A DNA stretch of 64,000 nt from Bradyrhizobium sediminis (GCF_018736105.1 NZ_CP076135.1:4214001-4278000); one strand, 5' to 3'. Numbered from the stretch's first letter, positions 9,414 to 19,814 are shown. The notes: generated by a model not told the origin, from the letters alone. Numbers and translations are program-made.

Positions 9414-10809
9414 CGGGCACCTCCTGCGCCGGCAAACGCAAGGTGAAGACTGCGCCGCCGTCCTCGTGATTGGCGCCGTCGAGCTGCCCGCCCAACTCCT
9501 CCGCGAGGCCATAGCTGACATAAAGGCCAAGCCCGGTTCCCTTGCCGATCGGCTTCGTCGTGAAGAACGGCTCGAACAGCCGCTTCATCACGTCGGCCGA
9601 CATGCCGGGACCGAAGTCGCGCACGCGCACCACCACCCATTGGCCCTCGCGAGCGCCACTGACCACCAGCTTCGGTTCCGGCTGTTCGGCCATGACGTCG
9701 ATGGCGTTTTGCACGAGGTTGACCATGATCTGATGAACCGGCCCGCGCCGGCTGACGACCTCGAGCCGGTCAGGCAAATCGAGCACGACCTCCGGCTTGA
9801 TCCGCGTCGTCTTCACCACCCAGCTGATCGCCGTGCGAACCACGCGGCTTACATTGAAATTCTCCAGCGGCTCGGTCTGGGAACTGGAGAAGCGGCGCAG
9901 ATCCTGGACGATTTCGCTCACGCGTTCGGCTCCCTCGAGGGTGCCTTCGACGAGCGGGCCGACGTCGAGCAGAATGCGGTCGATCTTCAGGGAATTGCGC
10001 AATTTAAGCAGTTGGTCCGGGCTTTCGCCCCGGTCGATCGCCTGAAGATATTTGGTGAGCCGCCCGCCATAGCGCTTCAGCGCATGCATATTGCCGAACA
10101 CGAAACTGATCGGATTGTTGAGTTCGTGGGCGACGCCGGCGACGAGACGGCCAAGTGCAGCCATCTTCTCGGAGAACACCAGCTGCTTCTGCGCCTGACG
10201 CAGATCCTGATGAGCGGCGGCGAGTTCGGTATAGGCGCGACGCAGCTCGCCGACCGGACGGCCGATCAGCACGAGACCGACGAAGCGCCCCTTGTGATCG
10301 CATCGTGACGAGCAGCTCATCGACAGCAGCGTGGGCGTCCCGGTGCGGTCGATGAACGAAACCTCGCAATCTCCGAGGCCCACACCGCCGTGCAGCTTCG
10401 AGCGCAGCTCGTCGAACAGCGGCTCCTGGCCGGGAGCCAACAGCACCTCCAGCGGCTGCCCGGTGAGCGACTTGCCGCTTTGCCCCGTGAGCCGCTCGAG
10501 CGCCTGATTGACCTGTTCGATGCGGCCCGCCCGGTCGCAGACGATCAGCACGTCTGTCATGGCAGCGACCACGCTGTCGATGAACTGGCGCGCCTCCTCC
10601 AGCTCGGCGTTCTTCTGCTCCAGTTCGACCTGGGATTGAACAAGCTCGGAATAGACCTCGTCCATCTTGCGGATCACGTCGATCCAGGCGTCCTCGGACG
10701 CCGGCGACAACGCAATGGCCTCGGCCACGCCGGCCCGCTCGATCAGCCCAGACGGGCCGTCCTTGTCATGCGGCGTCAACACGGACAAGTTCCGATACTC
10801 CTCTGCCAC
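9394..10809 (-). CDS. hupT: Sensor histidine kinase HupT (HoxJ)
   Basis: 471 residues, GTG start immediately after the hoxA stop codon. Soluble kinase with no membrane segment. A coiled segment at about 50-75 (VYSELVQSQVELEQKNAELEE) precedes a PAS domain at about 78-190. The H-box GVAHELNNPISF has the phospho-acceptor at His228. The ATPase domain has NLVQNAID (N box), RDFGPGM (G1) and GKGTGLGLYV (G2). In known systems HupT/HoxJ binds the HupUV sensor and controls HoxA. In Ralstonia and Rhodobacter the kinase acts negatively when H2 is absent; that is family knowledge and is not visible here. Confidence 0.93.
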   Translation of the reverse strand: MAEEYRNLSVLTPHDKDGPSGLIERAGVAEAIALSPASEDAWIDVIRKMDEVYSELVQSQVELEQKNAELEEARQFIDSVVAAMTDVLIVCDRAGRIEQVNQALERLTGQSGKSLTGQPLEVLLAPGQEPLFDELRSKLHGGVGLGDCEVSFIDRTGTPTLLSMSCSSRCDHKGRFVGLVLIGRPVGELRRAYTELAAAHQDLRQAQKQLVFSEKMAALGRLVAGVAHELNNPISFVFGNMHALKRYGGRLTKYLQAIDRGESPDQLLKLRNSLKIDRILLDVGPLVEGTLEGAERVSEIVQDLRRFSSSQTEPLENFNVSRVVRTAISWVVKTTRIKPEVVLDLPDRLEVVSRRGPVHQIMVNLVQNAIDVMAEQPEPKLVVSGAREGQWVVVRVRDFGPGMSADVMKRLFEPFFTTKPIGKGTGLGLYVSYGLAEELGGQLDGANHEDGGAVFTLRLPAQEVPDAEPSR

Positions 10810-12297
10810 TCAGGAGGCCGCCTTGCTGCGGGAGCGCGGATCGATCGGTTCGATCTTCTCCAGCCCGTAACGCTCAAGCTTGGCCCGAAGCCCGACGCGA
10901 GACAAGCCGAGTTCCTTGGCTGCCCGGCTTTTGTTCCATTTGTGGCGAATCAGCGTTTCCTTCAGTATGCGGGCCTCGAGTTGCTCGATGCGCTCTTTCA
11001 GGGGGCCATCGAGGCCAACCAGCATCGCGACATCCTCCGCCTCGTCCTCGGGAGCTGCGCGCAAGATCCTGCGCGATAGCAGCTCCGCACCGAGCAGCCC
11101 GTTCTCCGGCCCCATGACCAGCAGATGCTGGATCTCGTTCTGCAGCTCCCGGACATTCCCCGGCCAATGATAGGCTTCCATGCAGGCGAGCGCCTCATCG
11201 GTGAGGCCCTCGACATGCTTGCCGAATTGCTTCTGCGCCTTCTCGAGCAGCATGCGCGCTATGATCGGGATGTCCATGGGGCGGTCGCGTAGCGCCGGGA
11301 CATGAATGGTGACAGCCGCGAGGCGGTAATAGAGGTCCTCACGGAAGCGTCCTTCCCGCACTTCCTGCTCCAGAACGCGATTGGTGGCGGCGATCACACG
11401 AACGTCGACCTTGCGCGACGCGCCGCGGCCAACGGGGCGGATCTCGCCCTCCTGCAGCACGCGCAGCAGCTTGGCCTGGAACGCCGGCGAGATCTCACCG
11501 ATCTCGTCGAGAAACACAGTGCCGCCGTCGGCGCGCTCGAACAGCCCGGTATGATCTTCGACGGCGCCCGTGAAGGCGCCACGCTTGTGACCGAACAGCT
11601 CGCTTTCGAGCAATTCATCCGGCATGGCGGCGCAGTTCTCGACGACGAACGGCTTGTTCCAGCGCAGGCTGTTGTAGTGCAGGGCGCGGGCGACCAGTTC
11701 CTTGCCGGTACCCGATTCGCCGGACACCAGCACCGAGACGTCGAAGGGCGCGACGCGTAACAACCGCTCGCAAACCTCGTTCAACGGACTGTCGGCGGCC
11801 CGAACGATGCCATCGTCGCTATGATACTGCGCTTTCAATTCCTGCCGGCGAGAGGCGACGACTCTCTCCGCCCGTGTCGCCGACATCTTCAATTCGACGG
11901 CAAGCAGTTCGTTCTCGCGCTGCAGGCGGTACAGGCGAACGGCATTCTGGATGGTGAGGATCAGGGCCTCGGGTTGCCAGGGCTTCGTTACGTACTGGTA
12001 GATACCGGCATCGTTGATGCCGCTGATGATGTCATCGGCGTCGGTATAGCCGGAGATGATCATGCGCACGGCGTCCGGCCAGCGCGCGCGCACGGATTTG
12101 AGAAACTCCACACCCGTCATATCCGGCATACGCTGGTCGCACAGCACGACCTCGACGATTTCGTTTTCCAGGATGGTCTCGGCATCATGAACGGTAACGG
12201 CCGTGCGGATGTCGAAGTCCTCCTCGAGGATGCGCTGCAGTGCCTCGACGCTGCGCAACTCGTCATCGACGACGAGGACGGTTGGTAATCGGGTCAT
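10810..12297 (-). CDS. hoxA: Sigma-54-dependent response regulator HoxA
   Basis: 495 residues from ATG 12297, chosen because it overlaps the hypX stop (ATGA) and opens directly into the receiver domain ([13 protein letters not shown]). A longer frame to 12324 is less likely. The receiver acceptor is Asp54 ([11 protein letters not shown]). The AAA+ domain has GESGTGKE (Walker A), the sigma-54 loop GAFTGA and [13 protein letters not shown] (Walker B). A Fis-type helix-turn-helix ends the protein ([27 protein letters not shown]). It probably activates the -24/-12 promoter seen upstream of hupS. Confidence 0.95.
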   Translation of the reverse strand: MTRLPTVLVVDDELRSVEALQRILEEDFDIRTAVTVHDAETILENEIVEVVLCDQRMPDMTGVEFLKSVRARWPDAVRMIISGYTDADDIISGINDAGIYQYVTKPWQPEALILTIQNAVRLYRLQRENELLAVELKMSATRAERVVASRRQELKAQYHSDDGIVRAADSPLNEVCERLLRVAPFDVSVLVSGESGTGKELVARALHYNSLRWNKPFVVENCAAMPDELLESELFGHKRGAFTGAVEDHTGLFERADGGTVFLDEIGEISPAFQAKLLRVLQEGEIRPVGRGASRKVDVRVIAATNRVLEQEVREGRFREDLYYRLAAVTIHVPALRDRPMDIPIIARMLLEKAQKQFGKHVEGLTDEALACMEAYHWPGNVRELQNEIQHLLVMGPENGLLGAELLSRRILRAAPEDEAEDVAMLVGLDGPLKERIEQLEARILKETLIRHKWNKSRAAKELGLSRVGLRAKLERYGLEKIEPIDPRSRSKAAS

Positions 12298-14006
12298 GAC
12301 GCCATCCTCCGAGGGAACAGACATCGTCGATCGCGATGACGCGCGATGGTTATCGGCGTCCGGGATTTCGCAACCTTGCGCACGAAATTCGATCGCGCCA
12401 CATGGTAGCTCGGATCGAAGCCATAGAAATTGCGGCGCATGTGCTCGAGCTCCTCGGCGCGATAGAGTGCGAGCGGCTTGTCGGCCTCGTCGGCGTCACG
12501 GAGGCGGACCTTGCCGGCGATGCGAGCCGACCAGTCGGGCTCGTCGACGAGCGCCTCGGCGCGCCCCATCACCGAACGCGTGAACGACGCGCGCGCTCCC
12601 GCAATACTGTCATCGGCCAGACCCAGCGCGACCGCTTCGGCCGCCCCGACCGGCAAACGCGCTTCGGTTACGTTTCGGGCGGCGGCGAGCCCGGCCCTTC
12701 GCGGCAACAGATACGTCCACAATTCCGACCCGAACAGATTGCCCATGTCCTTGTAATGCGGATTGAGCACCACGCCGTCGCGCAACCACACAAGATCGGC
12801 GGTGCGCGCGAGAAACACCCCGCCGGCGCCGGCATTGCCGCCGAGCGCGGCGACGGTCAGTTGGTTCCGGGTGCGCACGATGGCCTCGGCCAGATCGTCA
12901 AGCGCATTGATATTGGCCCACGACTCGTCCGCCGGGCTGCGCGCCGCCTCGATCAGGTTGAGGTCCATGCCGTTGGACCAGAACTCCGTGCCGCCGAGCA
13001 GCACGATGACTTTGGTGGGACGTCTGGTCGCCATGCGATAGGCGGCCAACAGGCGCCTGGTCGCCTCGGTGCCCATGGCCCCGTTGTAGAAGTCGAAATG
13101 AAGCATGCCGACAGCGCCGGCCTCACGGTAGGCGATCTCGCCGAAGCCGGTCGGCGCATCGACCGGGACAACGGGCAATCCTGCGACCTCGCGCGCCAGC
13201 ACGTGGGTTGCGGGCAGCTTGAAGGGATGTTCGCCGGCCGGCTCGCGAAGGTGACCGATCCACACCGCTCCATTGATCGTCGCACGCGCGATCGCCGGAC
13301 CCGACCACGCCACGACCGAGCCGGGCGGCCCAGCCAAACCCGTCGCGGCCTTGCCGTTGTAGAGATGGACAATGCGGTCGAACATCCGGTCCCGGACGCC
13401 GGGATTGCCGTCGCCGCTGCGGATTTTCGCCAGCACGCGAGCCGTTGTGTCGGAGGACCAGTCGATGGCACGATCGACCTGACTCATGGCGGGGCGCTGG
13501 CGGCCGCGCACCCCTGCTGCTGCAGGGGCGACCCGTTCGGGTGCGAATCCCCCCTTCGCGAAGCGATCGACCGCCTCGAGCACGGCCGCAACCGCCGCCT
13601 CCGTCACTTCGTCGCGATAGAGGCTCGACTTGGCTACGTCCCGCATCGGGAACTCGCAAGAGGCCCACACCGGGCCGGCGTCCATCTCCGCTTCCGCCTG
13701 CAACACCGTGACGCCCCAACTGGTCTCCGACTCGAGGATCGCCCAGTCCAGCGACGAGGGCCCGCGATCGCCCCTGATACCCGGATGGACAATGAAGCAC
13801 GGCACCCGGCGCCACACGCTCTCGGCGATCGCCCGCTTCAGGAACGGCGCGATGACGAGATCGGGACCGGCGAGCTCGACGGCCTCGCGCGTCACGGCGT
13901 CGTTGATGTCGAGCTCGACCGTAACGTCATGCCCCCGCTCCCGCAGTTCGACGAACAGCCGCTGCGCGAGGCTGTTGAAGGCGTGGGTGAGGAGCAGGAT
14001 GCGCAT
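12294..14006 (-). CDS. hypX: HypX (HoxX), CO-ligand synthesis enzyme of [NiFe] hydrogenase
   Basis: 570 residues from ATG 14006 (MRILLLTHAFNSLAQRLFVEL). The N-terminal half is a formyl-transferase-like domain (HPGIRGDRGPSSLDWAI). The C-terminal half is an enoyl-CoA hydratase/isomerase-like domain (GGTEFWSNGMDLNLIE, then ALGGNAGAGGVFLA). HypX is known to make the active-site CO from formyl-tetrahydrofolate and occurs mainly with aerobic, oxygen-tolerant hydrogenases, as here. It lies 4 bp after hypE and overlaps hoxA by 4 bp. Confidence 0.95.
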   Translation of the reverse strand: MRILLLTHAFNSLAQRLFVELRERGHDVTVELDINDAVTREAVELAGPDLVIAPFLKRAIAESVWRRVPCFIVHPGIRGDRGPSSLDWAILESETSWGVTVLQAEAEMDAGPVWASCEFPMRDVAKSSLYRDEVTEAAVAAVLEAVDRFAKGGFAPERVAPAAAGVRGRQRPAMSQVDRAIDWSSDTTARVLAKIRSGDGNPGVRDRMFDRIVHLYNGKAATGLAGPPGSVVAWSGPAIARATINGAVWIGHLREPAGEHPFKLPATHVLAREVAGLPVVPVDAPTGFGEIAYREAGAVGMLHFDFYNGAMGTEATRRLLAAYRMATRRPTKVIVLLGGTEFWSNGMDLNLIEAARSPADESWANINALDDLAEAIVRTRNQLTVAALGGNAGAGGVFLARTADLVWLRDGVVLNPHYKDMGNLFGSELWTYLLPRRAGLAAARNVTEARLPVGAAEAVALGLADDSIAGARASFTRSVMGRAEALVDEPDWSARIAGKVRLRDADEADKPLALYRAEELEHMRRNFYGFDPSYHVARSNFVRKVAKSRTPITIARHRDRRCLFPRRMAS

Positions 14007-14010
14007 GGCG

Positions 14011-15060
14011 TCAACAGATCCTTGGCAATTGTTCGCCGGCGAGCCAGTCGACAATGCGCTCGCCGCCGAACGCGGTCCGCATCTGGACGAAGGCGAGATC
14101 GTCGGCGACGGCCTCGCCGATCTTCGCCGCCTCTTGCCCGAGAGGATGGGCGCGCATGACGGCCAGCAGGCGATCGGCGTCGGCCGGCGCGCAGATTGCG
14201 ATGAGCTTGCCTTCGTTGGCAATATAAAGCGGATCGAGGCCGAGCAGCTCGCACGCGGCCCGCACGTCGGCCTTCATCGGGATCGCCGCCTCGTCGAGCC
14301 GCAATCCGACTCGCGATTGCTGGGCGATCTCGTTCAGCGTGGAGGCGAGCCCGCCCCGCGTCGGGTCGCGCAGCACCCGGATGCCCGGCACGGCCGCCAC
14401 CATGTCGGCAACGAGACCATGCAGCGCGGCGCTGTCCGACACGATTTCGGTCTCGAAGGCCAGGTTCTCGCGCTTCGACAGGATAGCGACCCCGTGGTCG
14501 CCGATGCTGCCATTGAGCAGAATGACGTCGCCCGGTCGCGCCTTGTCGCCCGAGACATCGACACCTTCGGGAATGACGCCGACCCCGGTCGTTGTGATGA
14601 ACACCCCGTCACCCTTGCCGCGCTCTACCACCTTGGTGTCACCGGTGACGATCGACACGCCAGCGAGCCGCGACGCCGCCGCCATGGAAACGACGATGCG
14701 CTCGAGATCAGCAAGCGGAAAGCCCTGCTCCAGGATGAATGCCGCGGACAGATAGAGCGGACGGGCACCGGCCATGGCGACGTCGTTGATGGTGCCATGC
14801 ACGGCGAGCGAGCCGATATCTCCACCGGGGAAGAAGATCGGCGAGACCACGTGCCCGTCGGTACTGATGACCAGACGGCCGGCAGGCGGCTGAAACGCCG
14901 CCTGGTCGTTGCCGGCGCGAAGCATCGGGTTGTCGAAGTGTCGCACGAACAACGCCTGCACCAGTTCGGCCGTGGCCCGGCCGCCGCTGCCGTGCATCAT
15001 ATCGACGGATCCCGAGAGCGGGACCGCGCCGCCGACGAAGCGAGCATCATGCGCGGTCAT
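14011..15060 (-). CDS. hypE: Hydrogenase maturation protein HypE
   Basis: 349 residues, start at ATG 15060 overlapping the hypD stop. A PurM-like ATPase that dehydrates the thiocarboxamide received from HypF to a thiocyanate. The essential C-terminal cysteine is present: the protein ends PRIC. Other conserved stretches are HGSGGRAT near the N-terminus, GTINDVAMAGA and RDPTRGGLA. It acts with HypC-HypD to place CN on iron. Confidence 0.97.
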   Translation of the reverse strand: MTAHDARFVGGAVPLSGSVDMMHGSGGRATAELVQALFVRHFDNPMLRAGNDQAAFQPPAGRLVISTDGHVVSPIFFPGGDIGSLAVHGTINDVAMAGARPLYLSAAFILEQGFPLADLERIVVSMAAASRLAGVSIVTGDTKVVERGKGDGVFITTTGVGVIPEGVDVSGDKARPGDVILLNGSIGDHGVAILSKRENLAFETEIVSDSAALHGLVADMVAAVPGIRVLRDPTRGGLASTLNEIAQQSRVGLRLDEAAIPMKADVRAACELLGLDPLYIANEGKLIAICAPADADRLLAVMRAHPLGQEAAKIGEAVADDLAFVQMRTAFGGERIVDWLAGEQLPRIC

Positions 15061-16217
15061 GCGGCGGCCTCCGTGGAGCGCGCGGCCGGCCGGGCCTGTT
15101 GACGGAAGCGGCCATAGCTCCAATAGGCGGCGCAGGCGCCCTCGGAGGAGACCATGCAGGATCCGATCGGGCTCTCCGGCGTGCAGACCGTGCCGAACAG
15201 CTTGCAGTCGGTGGGCTTCTTGGCGCCACGCAGGATCGAGGGGCACTCGCAGCTCTTGGCATCGCGGGCGGGCTTGGTCTCGACGCCGAACCGCAGCTCG
15301 GCGTCGAACGCGGCGAATTGCGGCCGGATGCGCAACGCGCTGTAGGGTACGAGTCCAAGGCCGCGCCACTCGAACGAAGACCGCAGCTCGAAGACCTCGG
15401 CGACGAGCGCCTGTGCCTTGCGATTGCCTTCGCGTGTGACGACACGGGCATACTGGTTCTCGACCTCGTGCCGGCCGTCATTGAGCTGGCGGATAATCAT
15501 CAGCGTCGCTTGCATCACGTCGAGCGGCTCGAATCCGGCAATCACCACCGGGCGTTGATACTCCTGCGCGAAGAACTCGTAGGGTTGACTGCCGATCACG
15601 GAGCTGACATGCGAGGGACCGAGGAAACCGTCGATCGCCACCGTGCCGATTTCGCGCACCTCGGGGCTTTCGAGGATATGCGTGATCGCGGCAGGTGTCA
15701 GCACGTGATTGCAGAACACCGAGAAATTCTTCAGTCCGGCCGCGGCGGCCTGCTTCAGCACGACAGCCGTCGGCGGTGTCGTCGTCTCAAATCCGATGGC
15801 GAACAGAACCACTTCGCGATCGGGATTTTCGACCGCGATGCGCAACGCATCCTGCGTCGAATAGATCATCCGGACGTCGGCGCCTTCGGCTTTGGCCTTG
15901 AGCAGGCTGCGCCGCCCGGTGGCAGGCACCCGCATCATGTCACCATAGGTACACAGCGTCACCCTCGGATCGCCGGCGAGTTCGAGGGCGTTATCGACGC
16001 GGCCGATCGGCAGCACGCAGACCGGACAGCCCGGACCATGCACGAAGCGCAGATTGGCCGGCATCAGATCCTGCACACCGTAGCGAAAGATCGCATGGGT
16101 ATGCCCGCCGCAGAATTCCATGACATTGTAGGTGTGTGACGGATCGGCCTCACGGGCGATGGCCGCGGCCAGTCCATGCGCGAGATCGCCGGCGCGGAAC
16201 TCGTCGACATATTTCAT
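15057..16217 (-). CDS. hypD: Hydrogenase maturation protein HypD
   Basis: 386 residues from ATG 16217 (MKYVDEFRAGDLAHGLAAAI). HypD is the Fe-S scaffold on which the Fe(CN)2CO unit is built together with HypC. Signature motifs present are EFCGGHTHAI, GPGCPVCVLP and a C-terminal cysteine-rich segment with CECPSILRG and SCMVSSEGAC that holds the [4Fe-4S] cluster. It overlaps hypC and hypE by 4 bp each, so translation is probably coupled. Confidence 0.97.
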   Translation of the reverse strand: MKYVDEFRAGDLAHGLAAAIAREADPSHTYNVMEFCGGHTHAIFRYGVQDLMPANLRFVHGPGCPVCVLPIGRVDNALELAGDPRVTLCTYGDMMRVPATGRRSLLKAKAEGADVRMIYSTQDALRIAVENPDREVVLFAIGFETTTPPTAVVLKQAAAAGLKNFSVFCNHVLTPAAITHILESPEVREIGTVAIDGFLGPSHVSSVIGSQPYEFFAQEYQRPVVIAGFEPLDVMQATLMIIRQLNDGRHEVENQYARVVTREGNRKAQALVAEVFELRSSFEWRGLGLVPYSALRIRPQFAAFDAELRFGVETKPARDAKSCECPSILRGAKKPTDCKLFGTVCTPESPIGSCMVSSEGACAAYWSYGRFRQQARPAARSTEAAA

Positions 16218-16468
16218 GGCGCGCTCCCTTCGGCGAACTCGGCTTCCGGATTCTCGCCCGCTTCTCGCATCAGGGCGAGCGTGCGATCGGCCTCTTCCGG
16301 CGACAATCGATGCAATGCGAACCCGACATGGACCAGTACGAAGTCGCCGACCGAAACCTCGTCGAGCAGCGCGACGGAGATTTCCTTCTTTACCGGCCCA
16401 AGGGCGACGACCGCCATCTCGCGGCTCTCGTCGATCGATACGATCTCGGCGGGCAATGCCAGGCACAT
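16214..16468 (-). CDS. hypC: Hydrogenase maturation chaperone HypC
   Basis: 84 residues with the family start MCLALPAEIV. Cys2 is the conserved ligand that carries iron during Fe(CN)2CO assembly and contacts the large-subunit precursor. The paralogue HupF in this cluster starts MCIGVPMKVI. It follows hypB by 12 bp and overlaps hypD by 4 bp. Confidence 0.96.
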   Translation of the reverse strand: MCLALPAEIVSIDESREMAVVALGPVKKEISVALLDEVSVGDFVLVHVGFALHRLSPEEADRTLALMREAGENPEAEFAEGSAP

Positions 16469-16480
16469 GTGTCAAACTCC

Positions 16481-17482
16481 CTATAGTGCCGCTGCCTTGA
16501 CCTCGCCATTGGGGAAGGCGAGCGTGCGCGCGGCCTGCAGCCACGCGATCCACGCCGCCATGCCCGTCCCGGTCCTGGCCGAGACCTCGATGACCTTGAT
16601 CCGCGGGTTGACCTTGCGGGCGTTGGCTACGCAGGCCTTGGCGTCGAAATCGAGATGCGGCAGCAGATCGACCTTCGACAGCAGCATCAGGTCGGCGGAT
16701 GCGAACATGTCGGGATATTTCAGCGGCTTGTCCTCGCCCTCGGTCACGGACAGCACGACGACGCGGTGCGCTTCCCCGAGACCGAAGGCCGCCGGACAAA
16801 CCAGATTGCCGACGTTTTCGATGAACAGCACCGTCCCATCCGCGGGCCGCAAGGTCTCGACAGCATGGCCGATCATATGGGCGTCGAGATGACAGCCTTT
16901 GCCAGTGTTGATCTGAAGTGCCGGAACGCCCGTTGCGCGGATGCGCTCGGCATCGTTACTGGTCTGCTGGTCGCCTTCGATCACGGCGACCGGCGCCTGA
17001 GCCTTGAGCAGTTCGAGCGTGGCGACGAGCAGCGTGGTTTTGCCTGAGCCCGGACTGGAAACGACATTGAGGGCCAGGATGCCGCCGGCGTCGAAGCGAG
17101 CCCGGTTGGCGGCGGCATAGGCATCGTTCTTCGCCAGGATATCCTGCTCGATTTGCACCATACGGGTCTGGCTGAGACCGGGCGCATGGGCGCGGGCCGG
17201 GCTGGCGCCGAAATCGATCACCGCGGCCCCGTGATGGTGATGCTGATGTTCGTGATGATGATGATCATCATCATGATGAGGACCATCGTGATGGTGATGC
17301 CCGTGACCATCATCGTGGCCTTGGCCATGATGATGCTCGTGGTGATCGCCATGATGATGGCGCCCATCATGGTGCTCGTGGCTATGCACGGTCCCATCGG
17401 CATGGGTGTGCTGGTGAGGCCTGGCCTTCGCCGCGCCTTCGATGGTGGTTTCGCCCGTCGCGCATCCGCAAACTGTACACAT
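16481..17482 (-). CDS. hypB: Nickel-binding GTPase HypB with His-rich domain
   Basis: 333 residues. It starts [16 protein letters not shown], with the CxxCxC high-affinity nickel motif. A His/Asp-rich domain at about 24-85 follows; I count 32 histidines. The GTPase domain has SSPGSGKTT (P-loop), EGDQQTSND and [11 protein letters not shown]. HypB with HypA inserts nickel into the large subunit, and the His-rich stretch also stores nickel in related rhizobial proteins. The DNA coding it is a run of CAT/CAC/GAT triplets that could slip. The start overlaps the hypA stop by one base. Confidence 0.97.
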   Translation of the reverse strand: MCTVCGCATGETTIEGAAKARPHQHTHADGTVHSHEHHDGRHHHGDHHEHHHGQGHDDGHGHHHHDGPHHDDDHHHHEHQHHHHGAAVIDFGASPARAHAPGLSQTRMVQIEQDILAKNDAYAAANRARFDAGGILALNVVSSPGSGKTTLLVATLELLKAQAPVAVIEGDQQTSNDAERIRATGVPALQINTGKGCHLDAHMIGHAVETLRPADGTVLFIENVGNLVCPAAFGLGEAHRVVVLSVTEGEDKPLKYPDMFASADLMLLSKVDLLPHLDFDAKACVANARKVNPRIKVIEVSARTGTGMAAWIAWLQAARTLAFPNGEVKAAAL

Positions 17483-17823
17483 CAGTCGACCTCCAGCTCC
17501 TTGATCCTCAGTTCATCCCCCGAGGTCATCTGCAATTGATGGCCGCCGCATTCGGGGCAGGCGTCGAAACGCCTGGCGACCGCCACACTCTTGCAGCACT
17601 GCAGACACCAGGCCTGTGCGGGGCTCGTTTCGATTTCCAGCCGCGCGCCGTCCGCCAGCGTTCCCTTGACGACGACGTCGAACGAAAATCGCAGCGATTG
17701 CTCCTCGACGCTGGCCAGCGGGCCGATTTCCAGCCAGACGGTCCTGACGCGCGTGTAATGCTGCCGGCGGGCCTGCTCCTGCAGCGTGGTCAGAATGCTT
17801 TCGGCCAGCGCCATCTCGTGCAT
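17482..17823 (-). CDS. hypA: Nickel metallochaperone HypA
   Basis: 113 residues from ATG 17823. The family start [11 protein letters not shown] gives the nickel-binding His2. The zinc site is two CxxC pairs (CLQC and CPEC). It delivers nickel with HypB. The ATG overlaps the hupK stop by one base (TGATG). Confidence 0.96.
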   Translation of the reverse strand: MHEMALAESILTTLQEQARRQHYTRVRTVWLEIGPLASVEEQSLRFSFDVVVKGTLADGARLEIETSPAQAWCLQCCKSVAVARRFDACPECGGHQLQMTSGDELRIKELEVD

Positions 17824-18992
17824 CAGTGCACCGCAAGACTGTATTCGACGCAAGGGTCGAATGCCGTAATCATCAGGTCCGCCAGGCCGCGCGCATCGCT
17901 GCGCCCGCTGCCCGCGATCAACGCCAAGGCCCGCGCCGCAGCACCCTCGGGGTGGAAGTTCCATTCGGTCGGGGCCACTATCAGATAGCGCTCCACTACA
18001 CCGTGCTGGATCTCTATGCCGTGGATCAGCCGGCCGCGCGCGGCTTCGCTGCGAGCAATGCCGATGCCGGCCCGGCATGCTCCAACCGCGTCGTCGCCTT
18101 CGCTCCCCGCCTCGATAAGGGCCGTCATCCGATCCGGCAGGCCCGCAAGTTCGACGAGGCGCGCGACGAGACGCGCGCCGATGCCATGCCCGCGCCCGTC
18201 GCCAAGCGCCTGGATCAGCGGATGCCGGACCTGCCGCGACAGCGCCGTGGTTTCCCGTGGGCGCCCCTCCCAGGTCGGCAGCGCGATGAACCGTTCGGCG
18301 CCTTCGCCAAACAACATATCGGTGAGCTCCGCGTCATTGATATCCGGTACGGCATCAATGGAAACGGAGCCGATCTGCAAGGCATCGGAGCGCAGGGTCC
18401 GTTGCAACAGAAGCTGGGTGGGCAGCATACCCGCCTGCGCCCAGCCTTCGAGATCCGCCAACGTGCTCCGCGCGAGCCAGGTCTCCGCCGGTTCGCCGAA
18501 CACAGCTGCCTCCAGCAGATCGCAGAGATCGTCGACTGCGCTTTCGACCCCTGCGATATCGCAGGTGGTCATGCTGCCGGGCTCAAACACCCTTCCGCCA
18601 CTCGTCAACGCCCGCCGGAACCTTTGGTCGAGCCCCATCACCCGGCCCAACATTGCTGGATCGGTCGTCATCGCCATGCAGCGCGGCCAATCCATCACAA
18701 CCCGCAACAGATGTTCGCGGGCGGTTTCCGCCAGCATGAGAATGTCGCGTATCCGCCTGGTTTCGGATGATGTCGCGATGCCGAGCGCGCGCTCGCACGC
18801 CGTCGCCGCCGCCGTGCCCTGCGCCATGCCGCAAACGCTGAACACCAGTGGCACCAGACTGGTGACTTCGGCCGGCCGGCGGCCGCGGAACATCCGCGTC
18901 ACCCCGTGCGGGCGACGCGAAGCGATTCGGGCCGAGGCCGACGAGCCCGACCGGCACGTAAGATCGATATCCAGGCGCCCCGCAATCGTCAT
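17823..18992 (-). CDS. hupK: Hydrogenase maturation scaffold HupK (HoxV)
   Basis: 389 residues. A degenerate relative of hydrogenase large subunits. The N-terminal nickel motif is reduced to FSVCGMAQGTAAATACE and the C-terminal one reads DPCVEYSLAVH. HupK/HoxV is thought to hold the Fe(CN)2CO unit before transfer to HupL, and losing the nickel cysteines fits a scaffold rather than an enzyme. It overlaps hupJ by 4 bp and hypA by 1 bp. Confidence 0.92.
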   Translation of the reverse strand: MTIAGRLDIDLTCRSGSSASARIASRRPHGVTRMFRGRRPAEVTSLVPLVFSVCGMAQGTAAATACERALGIATSSETRRIRDILMLAETAREHLLRVVMDWPRCMAMTTDPAMLGRVMGLDQRFRRALTSGGRVFEPGSMTTCDIAGVESAVDDLCDLLEAAVFGEPAETWLARSTLADLEGWAQAGMLPTQLLLQRTLRSDALQIGSVSIDAVPDINDAELTDMLFGEGAERFIALPTWEGRPRETTALSRQVRHPLIQALGDGRGHGIGARLVARLVELAGLPDRMTALIEAGSEGDDAVGACRAGIGIARSEAARGRLIHGIEIQHGVVERYLIVAPTEWNFHPEGAAARALALIAGSGRSDARGLADLMITAFDPCVEYSLAVH

Positions 18993-19588
18993 GGCTCGAC
19001 AACCTCGGTTTCAGGATTGCGGCCGAACAATAGACCGCGCCGCGACAGCTTCCCAGCCTCCATCGCCTCCCCGCCGGGACGGGAGCTCGCCGCAGCGGCC
19101 TGTTCCGGCGATCCGGCATCGGCCGCCTCCGTCACATCTGGCGCCAGACCGGCGTCGAACAGCACCGCAATCGCGGATTCGGCGGTGATCACCGCCGCAC
19201 CGTGGCTTTCGAACTCCAGCACCGGCGAAAACAGCGAGCACATCTGGTAGCGCCCCAGATCGCCCTCCTCACCCACGATAAATTCGAAACGTCCGGCGGG
19301 AAAGCTGTGGGCAACGGTGCCGCCGAGTTGCAGGGCGCGGTAGTCCTGCGTCTGCTCGGGCGTGCGCGGCAGCAGCATCATATTGATGAACCACGGCGTT
19401 ACCAGTGCCGACAGCCAGCCTGCCTCCACCGCGCGCGTCCCGACGGCCTTGATTCCAAGCGCGGCGTTGAGAATTGGCACGTCATGCATCCGCTCGCGAT
19501 GCACCCGTTCGAAAGCAGCCTCGAGCCCGGCGGCGACCGCGCGCAGCTCCGCGTCCGCCGGCGTGGGATCGGGCCTGAGGTCAGCCAT
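18989..19588 (-). CDS. hupJ: Hydrogenase assembly chaperone HupJ (HoxT)
   Basis: 199 residues from ATG 19588. A GTG at 19597 would add three residues. Cytoplasmic protein found only in clusters for membrane-bound oxygen-tolerant hydrogenases. Conserved-looking core: ALGIKAVGTRAVEAGWLSAL, then TPWFINMMLLP and LGGTVAHSFPAGRFEFI. The 60 C-terminal residues are low-complexity and variable. It overlaps hupI and hupK. The exact role in HupS or HupL maturation is not established from sequence. Confidence 0.88.
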   Translation of the reverse strand: MADLRPDPTPADAELRAVAAGLEAAFERVHRERMHDVPILNAALGIKAVGTRAVEAGWLSALVTPWFINMMLLPRTPEQTQDYRALQLGGTVAHSFPAGRFEFIVGEEGDLGRYQMCSLFSPVLEFESHGAAVITAESAIAVLFDAGLAPDVTEAADAGSPEQAAAASSRPGGEAMEAGKLSRRGLLFGRNPETEVVEP

Positions 19589-19814
19589 GTGCTTCACCGT
19601 CGAGCACGAGAAATCCGTCCTTGGCGCCGTCGCAATTGGGACATGTCCAGTGCTCCGGCAACCCGGTGAAGGGTGTACCGGCCGGGATCTGCCAATAGGT
19701 ATCTCCCTCGGCCGGATCGTAGACGTACCAGCAGATCTTGCACTCCAGCCGCGTGGCGTCGTCGATCTTGGCGTTATCGCCGCCGAACGAGCCTGCGAAG
19801 AAATGATCGCTCAC
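19581..19814 (-). CDS. hupI: Rubredoxin-like protein HupI (HoxR)
   Basis: 77 residues from GTG 19814, chosen because it overlaps the hupH stop (GTGA); no ATG is available. The two rubredoxin iron ligand pairs are CKICWYVYDPAEGD and CPNCDGAKDGF. In Ralstonia HoxR is needed for the unusual proximal cluster of the small subunit under air, which fits the six-cysteine HupS found here. It overlaps hupJ by 8 bp. Confidence 0.93.
   Translation of the reverse strand: MSDHFFAGSFGGDNAKIDDATRLECKICWYVYDPAEGDTYWQIPAGTPFTGLPEHWTCPNCDGAKDGFLVLDGEAHG

Noticed and set aside
17218..17403. Met/Ile-rich frames in the hypB His-rich coding stretch
   Set aside because: Produced by CAT/GAT triplet repeats read in other frames or on the other strand.
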